This document shows, piece after piece, positions 1-6,506 of a stretch of DNA of 6,609 nt (positions within the stretch are counted from its first letter, which is position 1; each line of letters opens with the position of its first letter). The notes under the pieces were generated by a model. The model had not been told where the DNA came from. It searched no databases and saw nothing but the letters and a program-made list of their open reading frames with translations. Both the position numbers and the translations under genes were made by a program. This stretch comes from Pseudomonadota bacterium (GTDB lineage Bacteria > Pseudomonadota > Gammaproteobacteria > Pseudomonadales > Pseudomonadaceae), in assembly GCA_023388335.1 (NCBI GenBank), contig JAEWGL010000251.1, forward strand, positions 1 to 6,609, in the 5' to 3' direction.

Positions 1-1938
1 CATGTGGTCGTGCTCATCAGCCATCTGCAGTGCCCAGAACAGCAAAGCCGCCTGGCTGCGCTCGTCAGCGGGGTGATAGCGCACTACGCCGACCAGACCC
101 ACATACAGGTGCTCGACACCTCGGTGCACGAGGCGCTTCAGGTCGCCCGAGAGCTGGAGCAGCGTGGCGAGGTCGACGTTTTTATCTGCGCCGGTGCCAC
201 CGCCGCCTACCTGCGCAGGCACCTGACCCAGCCGGTGCTATCGATGCGCATCGGTGGCGGCGACCTGCTGCGCGCATTGGGGCAGGCGCGAACGCAGTCC
301 TCGCAGGTAGCGGTCCTCAGCTACAACCGCATCAACACAGACCTGCAAGCCATGTCCGCGCTGTTCACCGTGAAGGTCCACCAAGCGTCCTACACCACGC
401 TGGAAGAGGCGCGACTGGCGGTAGAACACGCGGCCGGGCTCGGTTGCCGCAGCATCATCGGCTCTTCCACGGTCGTGGAACTCGCCGAGCAGGCTGGCCT
501 GCACGGAGTGCTGTCGCTCAGTACCGATACCGTGCGCAAGGCACTGGAAGAAGCGTTGGGGATCCTGCACAGCCAACGTATCGAAATCGCCAAGCGCCAG
601 CACCTCAATGCGGTGCTGCGGCACATCCCGGCCGGCGTGGCGGCGGTGGACAATCACGGCATCGTGCAGTCACTCAACCCGGCACTGGCCGTGCTGCTGG
701 ACCTGCCGGCGAGCGCCGCGCTGGGCCGGTCACTGCAGGAACTTTGTCCGGAGCTGGACCTGGAACAAGCCCTGCGCGATGGCACCGGCGAGGAAAACCG
801 CGTCATCCGCCTCGGCGCACACTCGGTCGTCAGCAACTTGCTACCGATCCTGGAAAACGGTCAGCGCACGGGCATGGTGCTGACCTGCCAGGACACCTCG
901 GCGGTACAGCGTGCCGACCAGCGTATTCGCTCCTCGCGGCGCCCGGGCGCCTTCACTGCCAAGTACCGGCTCGAACAGATCAGCGGCAACAGCCTGGCCA
1001 ATCGCGAAATGCTGCGTTTGGCCGAACGCTTTGCGATGACCGATTCGACCGTCCTGATCACCGGCGAAAGCGGCACCGGCAAGGAACTGCTGGCCCAGGG
1101 CATTCATAACGCCAGCCGCCGCCCGAACGGCCCCTTCGTCGCGATCAACTGCGCGGCGTTTCCCGAGACGCTGCTCGAGAGCGAGCTGTTCGGCTACGAG
1201 GAAGGTGCCTTCAGCGGTTCGCGCAAGGGTGGCAAGCCCGGTCTGTTCGAGGCGGCGCATCGCGGCACCTTGTTCCTCGACGAGGTCGGCGACATGCCGG
1301 TACCGCTGCAGACTCGCCTGCTACGTGTGCTGCAGGAGCGCGAAGTGCTGCGCCTTGGCGGCACCGAGCCGATCTCCATCGACGTGCGTATCGTCGCCGC
1401 CACGCATCAGGATTTGCCCGAGGCCATAAAGGCCGGACGTTTTCGCACCGACCTGTACTACCGCCTGAATATTCTTCGCCTGCAGACCATGCCCTTGCGC
1501 GAACGACCGGAGGATATCGCCATGATCGCCCGCGGCATCGTCCAACGCCTGCTGATCAACGGCCAGCCACAAGGGGCTGGCGAGCTGCCCGCGCTGTTGC
1601 TGCCCTATCTCACGGCCTACCCGTGGCCGGGTAACGTGCGCGAACTGGAGAACATCCTCGAGCGCGCGTTGCTCTCGGCCAGGGATCTGACGCGCCATGG
1701 CGCGATCGACGAAGCTCGCCTGGCGCGCCTGATCCCCGAACTGTTCGAGCATCGCGAAACTGCGGTCTCAACCCCTGCGCAGACTGAGAGTGACCTACGC
1801 TCTATAAGCAAAGCAGCGCAAGTGCAGCATGTGCGGCAGACGCTGGAGGCGTGCCAAGGCAACCTGGATGAAGCCGCGCGCAAACTTGGCATCAGCCGAT
1901 CGACACTGTGGCGCAGGCTGCGCTCCGAGCGCAGGTAA
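1..1938 (+). CDS. Sigma-54-dependent transcriptional activator, PrpR_N-PAS-AAA+-Fis HTH (5' end probably cut)
   Basis: Enhancer-binding activator that would remodel sigma-54 RNA polymerase by ATP hydrolysis. Numbered from the GTG at position 4, residues about 5-175 resemble the PrpR N-terminal sensory domain (AGATAAYL, SYTTLEEAR, TVRKALEEAL). A PAS domain follows at about 203-300 (HIPAGVAAVDNHG from 207), then the AAA+ domain at about 322-555: Walker A GESGTGKE 354-361, GYEEGAFSGS 397-406 at the sigma-54 contact loop, Walker B GTLFLDE 421-427, sensor I around AATH 465-468, arginine-finger region GRFRTDLYYRLN 478-489, sensor II WPGNVRELEN from 541. A Fis-type HTH (EAARKLGISRSTLWRRLR) ends the protein. 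It is about 115 residues longer than E. coli PrpR, because of the PAS domain. There is no response-regulator receiver domain, so it should sense a ligand directly. The frame is open to the window edge, so the true start is probably just upstream. The signal is unknown; calling it the propionate regulator PrpR is not justified, since no prp genes are present. Confidence 0.93.
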   Translation, partial: HVVVLISHLQCPEQQSRLAALVSGVIAHYADQTHIQVLDTSVHEALQVARELEQRGEVDVFICAGATAAYLRRHLTQPVLSMRIGGGDLLRALGQARTQSSQVAVLSYNRINTDLQAMSALFTVKVHQASYTTLEEARLAVEHAAGLGCRSIIGSSTVVELAEQAGLHGVLSLSTDTVRKALEEALGILHSQRIEIAKRQHLNAVLRHIPAGVAAVDNHGIVQSLNPALAVLLDLPASAALGRSLQELCPELDLEQALRDGTGEENRVIRLGAHSVVSNLLPILENGQRTGMVLTCQDTSAVQRADQRIRSSRRPGAFTAKYRLEQISGNSLANREMLRLAERFAMTDSTVLITGESGTGKELLAQGIHNASRRPNGPFVAINCAAFPETLLESELFGYEEGAFSGSRKGGKPGLFEAAHRGTLFLDEVGDMPVPLQTRLLRVLQEREVLRLGGTEPISIDVRIVAATHQDLPEAIKAGRFRTDLYYRLNILRLQTMPLRERPEDIAMIARGIVQRLLINGQPQGAGELPALLLPYLTAYPWPGNVRELENILERALLSARDLTRHGAIDEARLARLIPELFEHRETAVSTPAQTESDLRSISKAAQVQHVRQTLEACQGNLDEAARKLGISRSTLWRRLRSERR

Positions 1939-1942
1939 TACG

Positions 1943-1958
1943 TGGCGTTTCACACGCT
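1943..1958 (+). promoter_or_regulatory. Possible sigma-54 -24/-12 promoter for the transporter operon (weak)
   Basis: TGGC at 1943-1946 and GCT at 1956-1958 keep the invariant GG and GC dinucleotides of sigma-54 promoters with the required 10 bases between them. The rest of the consensus TGGCACG-N4-TTGCW is poorly matched; in particular the TT before the GC is AC here. Transcription would begin near 1969, leaving a leader of about 59 bases before the transporter ATG. The only contextual support is the sigma-54 activator gene directly upstream. A chance match is quite possible in GC-rich DNA. Confidence 0.22.
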
Positions 1959-2027
1959 CTACCTTGTGGAACCGCTTCGCGGCGTCCGACTCCAAGGGTG
2001 CACGCAGCTTTGAGACACGGAACCAAC

Positions 2028-3686
2028 ATGGACAAATACGCCTCGCGCGATTGGCTCCCCCACGAAAAGCCCACGTTGCCAGGCTCGCCGTCGACGCCCT
2101 TGCATGCCACGCCCAAGCGCCTGGCCTTTGGCATTGTCGGGCTGCTGGTGGCGATCACCGGTGGGCTGGGCAACGCGCTGGTCACGGCCAACCTGCAATT
2201 CCTGCAAGGCGCGCTCGGCGCCACTTCCGCGGAAATGGCCTGGCTGCCGGCGGCCTTCGTCATGACCAACGTGTCGATGAACCTGCTGCTGGTCAAGTTC
2301 CGCCAGGAATTCGGCCTGCGCGCCTTCACCGAGATCTTCCTGGTGCTCTATGCCCTGGTGACCTTCGCTCATCTGTTCGTCAACGACCTGAACTCGGCGG
2401 TGGCCGTACGCGCGGCGCACGGCATGGTCGGTGCGGCGCTGAGCTCGCTGGGCCTGTACTACATGATCCAGGCGTTTCCGGCCAAATGGCGGCTCAAGGC
2501 ACTGGTGCTTGGGCTGGGCGCTTCGCAGTTGGCACTGCCGCTGGCGCGGATATTCTCCGAAGACTTGCTGCAGATTGCCGAATGGCGTGGCCTGTACCTG
2601 TTCGAACTGGGCCTGGCACTGACGGCGCTGGGCTGCGTATTGCTGCTCAAGCTGCCCCCCGGCGACCGCTTCAAGACCTTCGAACCCTTGGACTTCCTGA
2701 CCTTCGCCATTCTGGCCAGCGGTGTCGCGCTGCTCTGCGCGGTGCTGTCGCTGGGGCGCATCGACTGGTGGTTGGACACACCGTGGATCGGTGTCGCCCT
2801 CGCCGGCTCCATCGCCCTGATCCTGGCGGGCCTTGCCACCGAGCACAACCGCAGCAATCCGCTGCTGATGACGCGCTGGCTGGGCAGCGGCGTGGCGTTG
2901 CGCCTGGCCTTGTGCGTCATCCTCATCCGCATGGTGACTTCCGAGCAGTCTACCGGCGCTGTAGGTTTCCTGCAGGCGCTCAACATGAGCAGCGAGCAAA
3001 TGCGCAGCCTTTATCTGGTGATGCTGGTGGGCGCGGTGGCGGGGCTTGCGGTCAGCGCGCTGACGATCAATCCCCAGCACCTGGTGCTGCCGCTGTTCAT
3101 CTCGCTGGCCATGATGGCCACGGGGGCATTCATGGACACCACCTCCAGCAACCTCACACGGCCAGCGCAGATGTACCTCAGCCAGTTTCTCCTGGCCTTC
3201 GGTAGCACATTCTTCCTCGGGCCCACCATGGTCCTGGGCATCAGCCACGTAAGGACCAACCCAGGCAACCTGGTAAGCTTCTCGGTGATGTTCGGCATCT
3301 GCAACAACCTTGGCGGCCTGCTCGGGGCCGCCTTGCTCGGCACCTACCAGATCGTGCGGGAGAAATTCCATTCCAGTCACATCGTCGAGCAGCTGACCTT
3401 GCTCAACCCCTTGGTGCAAGGCCGCGTGCAGAGCGGCGGCGCGGCCTACTCCGGGATCATCGCCGACCCGTCGCTGCGCGCCGATGTCGGCATCCGCGTG
3501 CTGAGCAACGCGGCGACCCGCGAGGCGAACATCATGGCCTACAACGATGTCTTCACCTTGATTGGCAGCATCGCCATACTCACCATGATCTGGATTTCCA
3601 TCCGTGGCAGCTGGCTGTGGTACTGCGCTCGCACCGACCGCACGGCTGCCCCCTCCGACCCTAGCCGTGGCGCCTCTGCCCAATGA
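2028..3686 (+). CDS. MFS transporter, DHA2/EmrB-like, 14 predicted membrane segments
   Basis: Inner-membrane drug/proton-antiporter-like exporter of 552 residues, the usual size for 14-TM DHA2 proteins. Hydrophobic segments lie near residues 33-53, 69-89, 100-118, 125-148, 158-176, 188-209, 221-241, 253-271, 287-305, 326-345, 351-369, 383-402, 415-437 and 508-526. The long polar stretch 438-507 before the last helix is typical of EmrB-type proteins. Signature motifs are worn down: the loop after TM2 reads KFRQEFGLR instead of the usual G-R-L-G-R-R pattern, and TM5 reads LGLGASQLALPLARIF instead of GPxxGG. The EWRGLYLFEL that follows corresponds to the WRWIFxIN stretch of EmrB. The ATG at 2028 is chosen because upstream in-frame codons fall in the regulator's tail and the protein then has a normal short cytoplasmic N-terminus; its ribosome binding site is weak (acggaac). 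The stop overlaps the next gene's start (ATGA). Substrate unknown; efflux of toxic or aromatic compounds is inference. Confidence 0.9.
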   Translation: MDKYASRDWLPHEKPTLPGSPSTPLHATPKRLAFGIVGLLVAITGGLGNALVTANLQFLQGALGATSAEMAWLPAAFVMTNVSMNLLLVKFRQEFGLRAFTEIFLVLYALVTFAHLFVNDLNSAVAVRAAHGMVGAALSSLGLYYMIQAFPAKWRLKALVLGLGASQLALPLARIFSEDLLQIAEWRGLYLFELGLALTALGCVLLLKLPPGDRFKTFEPLDFLTFAILASGVALLCAVLSLGRIDWWLDTPWIGVALAGSIALILAGLATEHNRSNPLLMTRWLGSGVALRLALCVILIRMVTSEQSTGAVGFLQALNMSSEQMRSLYLVMLVGAVAGLAVSALTINPQHLVLPLFISLAMMATGAFMDTTSSNLTRPAQMYLSQFLLAFGSTFFLGPTMVLGISHVRTNPGNLVSFSVMFGICNNLGGLLGAALLGTYQIVREKFHSSHIVEQLTLLNPLVQGRVQSGGAAYSGIIADPSLRADVGIRVLSNAATREANIMAYNDVFTLIGSIAILTMIWISIRGSWLWYCARTDRTAAPSDPSRGASAQ

Positions 3687-4849
3687 CCGAACCGACTACC
3701 ACGACCACCACCGCCATCGCCGAAACCCCTGAAGGGCTTGCACCACCCGCCTCGCAGCGCGGCGAGCGGCCGTTGCGCACGCGCGTTCTGTCTTCGCTGA
3801 TTTTCGCCAGCGTCGCCGTCGTCGGTGTGCTGGTGGTGCTCTATGCCTGGCAGCTGCCGCCTTTCACCAGCGCCATCGAAACCACCGAGAACGCCCTGGT
3901 GCGTGGCCAGGTCACGCTGATCGGCCCGCAACTCAGTGGCTATGTGCATGAAGTGCCGGTGCAGGATTTTCAGTTCGTCAAGGCCGGTGACCTGCTGGTG
4001 CGCCTGGACGACCGCATCTACAAGCAACGCCTGCAGCAGTCCCTGGCCCAGCTCGAACAGCAGAAAGCCGCCCTGGCCAATAACCTGCAGCAGCGCAGGA
4101 GCGCCGAGGCTACCATCGTGCAACGCCAGGCGGCCATTGCCGACAACGAAGCCCAGGTGAAAAAGAGCCTGGCCGACCTGCGCCGCAACGAGGAGCTGGT
4201 CCGTGACGGTTCGGTGTCGCGCAGCGAGCTGGACCTCACCCGGGCGGCCCATGCCAAGGAAGTCGCGGCACTGGCCCAGGCCAAGGCCGCGTTGGAAATC
4301 GCCCGGCAAGACCTGCAAACGGTGATCGTCAACCGCGACTCGCTGGAAGCGGCGGTGGAAAACGCCAAGGCCGCCGTCGAACTGGCGCGCATCGACCTGG
4401 ACAATACCCGGGTCACGGCGCCGCGTGACGGCCAGCTGGGGCAGATTGGCGTGCGCCTGGGTGCCTACGTCAACTCTGGGGCCCAGATGATGGCGTTGGT
4501 TCCCGACACGCTCTGGGTGATCGCCAACATGAAGGAAACCCAGATGCACAACGTGCGCATCGGCCAGCCAGTGACCTTCACCGTCGACGCCCTCGACCAC
4601 CTCAAGTTGCGCGGCCATGTACAACGCATCTCGCCCGCCACCGGCTCGGAATTCGCCCTGTTGCAAGCGGACAACGCCACCGGCAACTTCGTCAAGATCG
4701 CCCAGCGCATCCCCGTGCGCATCACCGTCGACGCCGAGCAGCCCCTGGCGCGGCGCTTGCGTCCGGGGATGTCGGTGGTCGTCAGTATCGATACCGGCTA
4801 CCTCGTCGAGGGTGACCGGATGGGGGTTGAGGTACAGAGGGGCGACTGA
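3683..4849 (+). CDS. HlyD/EmrA-family periplasmic membrane fusion protein
   Basis: Adaptor of 388 residues that would link the MFS pump to an outer-membrane channel. A Thr/Pro-rich cytoplasmic N-terminus (six consecutive Thr at 5-10) precedes one membrane anchor at about 37-57. Next come the first lipoyl half (about 72-110, GPQLSGYVHEVPVQDFQFVK), a long Ala/Gln/Glu-rich coiled-coil hairpin (about 111-242), the second lipoyl half (about 243-275, APRDGQLGQIGVRLGAYV) and a beta-barrel region (about 276-370) ending in RPGMSVVVSIDTGY. At the hairpin tip, R168, L172 and S179 fit the R-x3-L-x6-S pattern that AcrA and MacA use to dock TolC. The ATG overlaps the transporter stop by ATGA with no good Shine-Dalgarno sequence, indicating translational coupling. 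Gene order (pump, then adaptor) is reversed relative to E. coli emrAB. No TolC-type gene is in the window. Confidence 0.92.
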   Translation: MTEPTTTTTTAIAETPEGLAPPASQRGERPLRTRVLSSLIFASVAVVGVLVVLYAWQLPPFTSAIETTENALVRGQVTLIGPQLSGYVHEVPVQDFQFVKAGDLLVRLDDRIYKQRLQQSLAQLEQQKAALANNLQQRRSAEATIVQRQAAIADNEAQVKKSLADLRRNEELVRDGSVSRSELDLTRAAHAKEVAALAQAKAALEIARQDLQTVIVNRDSLEAAVENAKAAVELARIDLDNTRVTAPRDGQLGQIGVRLGAYVNSGAQMMALVPDTLWVIANMKETQMHNVRIGQPVTFTVDALDHLKLRGHVQRISPATGSEFALLQADNATGNFVKIAQRIPVRITVDAEQPLARRLRPGMSVVVSIDTGYLVEGDRMGVEVQRGD

Positions 4850-4868
4850 GGTCCCTCACTGGATCAGT

Positions 4869-5969
4869 TCAGCGCGCAAGATCGGCGCGCAGGCGCTGGC
4901 CGGCATAGGCCTGGGCCTGTTCAGCCTTCTGCACTACGGCGGCGGTGCCAAAGAACTCATGCGTCACGCCCTCATACAGCTTGCGTTCCACCGCCACACC
5001 CTGCCGGCGCAACGCCTGCTCGAGCAAGGCGCCGTCGTCGCGCAGCGGATCGATCTCGGCATTGATCAGGGTCACGGGCGGCAGGCCCTTGAGGTCGGCA
5101 TTGACCAGATCGATGCGAGGATCGCGTACTTGTGCTTCGTCGCTGGTAACCTGGGCGATGAACCAGAGCATCATCGGGCGGTTCAAGGGCATGGCATCGG
5201 CATATTTGAGGTAGGATTCGGTCCGGGTATTGGCCTGTGCCACCGGGTACACGGCCAGCACATGGCGTGGCGCCTGAAGCTTCTGCTCATGGGCCGCCAC
5301 GGCAGTCGCGACCGCCAGGTTGCCACCGGCACTTTCCCCGGCCAGACCCAGGCGCTGGGGATTACCGCCCAGGTTCTGAGCGTTGCGGGTCAGCCAACGG
5401 TAGGCCGCCAGGGCGTCGTCATGGGCGGCGGGGAACTTGTGCTCGGGTGCCAACCGGTAGTCGACCGAGACTACGATCGCATTGGCCTGCTTGGCCAGAC
5501 CCCGTGCGCCACCGTCATACACCTTGCGGTCGGCGAAGACCCAACCGCCGCCATGAAAATACAGCACCACGGGCAGCGGGCCTGCACCGCTGGGGGTATA
5601 CACCGTCGCCGGCAGGCTTCCCGCCGCGCCCGGCAGGTTGATCTCGCGTGTGCTCACGCCAGGGACCAGCGCCTCGGGCGATAGGTCCTTGTTCTGGTCT
5701 TGCAGCACACCCTTGACCGCATCGGCAATGGTGGGTTGCTGGCGGGCTTCGGTGGGCGTGGTCTTCTCCACGGCCTTGGCGTCGAAACTGGTGAATTTGT
5801 TGAGGACTTTTTGCATGTCGCTGTCGGTGCGGAACAGGCTTTTCGTGCCGCTGACGGCGAGTTCCGAGACGCTGCGTTTCTCGGGGTCACGGGCGCAGCC
5901 AGTAAGGATCGCGGCACAGCCAAGGGTCATCAACGACAACAGGATTGCCGCGTTGCGAGGTCTGTTCAT
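4869..5969 (-). CDS. Alpha/beta-hydrolase (HSL / family IV esterase) lipoprotein
   Basis: Predicted carboxylesterase of 366 residues exported as a lipoprotein. The N-terminus has basic residues, a hydrophobic core and the lipobox LTGC with the lipidated Cys at 25. The following residue is Ala, not Asp, so Lol sorting to the outer membrane is expected. Residues about 26-110 form a polar linker or cap. The catalytic domain has the HSL oxyanion motif HGGGW (139-143), YRLAPEHKFPAA (171-182), the nucleophile elbow GESAG (Ser213), Asp307 in the NAEIDPLRDDG stretch and His337 in EGVTHEFFG; the triad is complete. The start is supported by GGAG seven bases upstream of the ATG. The gene is convergent with the fusion-protein gene (19 bases apart) and divergent from the Rid gene, so it is its own transcription unit. 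Family members act on short-chain acyl esters; the natural substrate is unknown. Confidence 0.92.
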   Translation of the reverse strand: MNRPRNAAILLSLMTLGCAAILTGCARDPEKRSVSELAVSGTKSLFRTDSDMQKVLNKFTSFDAKAVEKTTPTEARQQPTIADAVKGVLQDQNKDLSPEALVPGVSTREINLPGAAGSLPATVYTPSGAGPLPVVLYFHGGGWVFADRKVYDGGARGLAKQANAIVVSVDYRLAPEHKFPAAHDDALAAYRWLTRNAQNLGGNPQRLGLAGESAGGNLAVATAVAAHEQKLQAPRHVLAVYPVAQANTRTESYLKYADAMPLNRPMMLWFIAQVTSDEAQVRDPRIDLVNADLKGLPPVTLINAEIDPLRDDGALLEQALRRQGVAVERKLYEGVTHEFFGTAAVVQKAEQAQAYAGQRLRADLAR

Positions 5970-5976
5970 AGGGTCG

Positions 5977-5980
5977 CTCC
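5977..5980 (-). promoter_or_regulatory. Shine-Dalgarno sequence of the esterase lipoprotein gene
   Basis: Read on the minus strand this is GGAG, seven bases before the ATG at 5969-5967. It fixes the start at the codon that also gives a complete lipoprotein signal peptide. Confidence 0.75.
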
Positions 5981-5989
5981 AAGCGCACC

Positions 5990-6009
5990 GCCGACGCAGG
6001 ATGCGCGGC
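5990..6009. repeat. Imperfect inverted repeat in the divergent intergenic region
   Basis: Arms GCCG-A-CGCA (5990-5998) and TGCG-CGGC (6002-6009) pair over 8 bases with one bulged A and a three-base centre. It lies 20 bases upstream of the esterase ATG. Directly beside it, on the minus strand, is TTGACA (6015-6010), a perfect -35-like hexamer, so the repeat occupies the expected -35/-10 spacer. The hexamer at the expected -10 position (GGCGGT) is not convincing. It could be an operator, a leader hairpin or chance. Confidence 0.3.
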
Positions 6010-6115
6010 TGTCAAAATTTCAGAGAGGCCCTATCGCAAACCCGTTCAGGTGGCCCGAAAGCTGCGCAGACCAACGGTCGAGCCGGTACACTGGCCACTT
6101 TCGATGACTCATTGC

Positions 6116-6120
6116 AGGAG
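6116..6120 (+). promoter_or_regulatory. Shine-Dalgarno sequence of the Rid-family gene
   Basis: AGGAG five bases before the ATG at 6126 is a strong ribosome binding site and decides this start. It rules out an upstream extension that might have restored the missing N-terminal Rid motif. Confidence 0.8.
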
Positions 6121-6125
6121 AGCCC

Positions 6126-6506
6126 ATGGCAAACCAGGACATCACCTTCATCCCCGACCCGGACGCCGAGTCCATTTCCTCCGACGTCGCCGGCTTCGGC
6201 GGCCTGCTGGTCTCCACCCAGATCCCGACACGGGCCGATGGCAGCCTGGAGCTGGGCGGCATCGTCGAGCAGTCCGAATGCACCCTGCAGGCGCTCAAGG
6301 TCGCGCTGGAAAAGGCTGGCAGCTCCATGGACCGGGTCTTGCACCTGACCATCTACCTGACCGACATGGCTGACCGGGCAGCGTTCAACGAGGTCTACAC
6401 GCGATTCTTCGCCAAGCCTTGGCCGGTGCGCGCGGCTGTTGGCGTAGCATCACTCGCCACCGAAGGCATGCGTGTGGAAGTGACCGCGATGGCGGCCAAG
6501 GGCTGA
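6126..6506 (+). CDS. RidA/YjgF/YER057c/UK114-family protein
   Basis: Small cytosolic protein of 126 residues, the usual size for the family, whose members form trimers and, where characterised, hydrolyse reactive enamine/imine intermediates such as 2-aminoacrylate released by PLP enzymes. The family core is clear: STQIP (30-34), an ALKVALEKAGSSMDRV helix (56-71), TIYLTDMADRAAFNEVY (75-91), PVRAAVGVASL (100-110) and the closing VEVTAMA. Arg102 aligns with the substrate-carboxylate-binding Arg105 of E. coli RidA, and Glu118 with the conserved Glu near its C-terminus. The N-terminal GPYSQA motif is absent; around residues 15-22 the sequence is ESISSDVA. Deaminase activity is therefore plausible but not assured, and it may belong to one of the other Rid subfamilies. 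It is transcribed divergently from the esterase gene, and no PLP enzyme is adjacent within the window. Confidence 0.9.
   Translation: MANQDITFIPDPDAESISSDVAGFGGLLVSTQIPTRADGSLELGGIVEQSECTLQALKVALEKAGSSMDRVLHLTIYLTDMADRAAFNEVYTRFFAKPWPVRAAVGVASLATEGMRVEVTAMAAKG

Noticed and set aside
1..1938. Naming the regulator prpR and inferring a propionate (methylcitrate) locus
   Set aside because: PrpR_N is shared by activators of different pathways, this protein has an added PAS domain, and no methylcitrate-cycle gene is present.
1908..2027. Upstream extension of the MFS protein by 40 residues from an ATG at 1908
   Set aside because: The extension lies partly inside the regulator's HTH coding region, reads as Arg/Ala-rich nonsense, and leaves the natural start at 2028 internal.
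1829..3205. Plus-strand open frame (458 codons) overlapping the regulator tail and the MFS gene
   Set aside because: Out-of-frame shadow of the MFS gene with Arg/Ala/Gly-rich low-complexity translation and no membrane segments.
1959..3683. Long minus-strand open frame (574 codons) antisense to the MFS gene
   Set aside because: Its translation is rich in Gln, His, Arg and Gly with no domain or hydrophobic pattern. The opposite strand encodes a clear 14-TM protein. Long antisense frames are common in GC-rich DNA.
3683..3716. ACC/ACG-rich tract encoding six Thr at the fusion-protein N-terminus as a phase-variable repeat
   Set aside because: The codons are mixed (ACT, ACC, ACG) and not an exact tandem repeat, so slipped-strand switching is unlikely.
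3539..4666. Minus-strand open frame (375 codons) antisense to the fusion-protein gene
   Set aside because: No recognisable motif or ribosome binding site; it mirrors the codon bias of the real HlyD-family gene.
4617..5684. Plus-strand open frame (355 codons) crossing the fusion-protein end and the esterase
   Set aside because: It is antisense to an esterase with a complete catalytic triad, and its translation shows no family motif.
6087..6092. TACACT as a sigma-70 -10 box for the Rid gene
   Set aside because: No acceptable -35 hexamer lies 16-18 bases upstream (the nearest is CTGCGC at 19), so it cannot be supported as a promoter.
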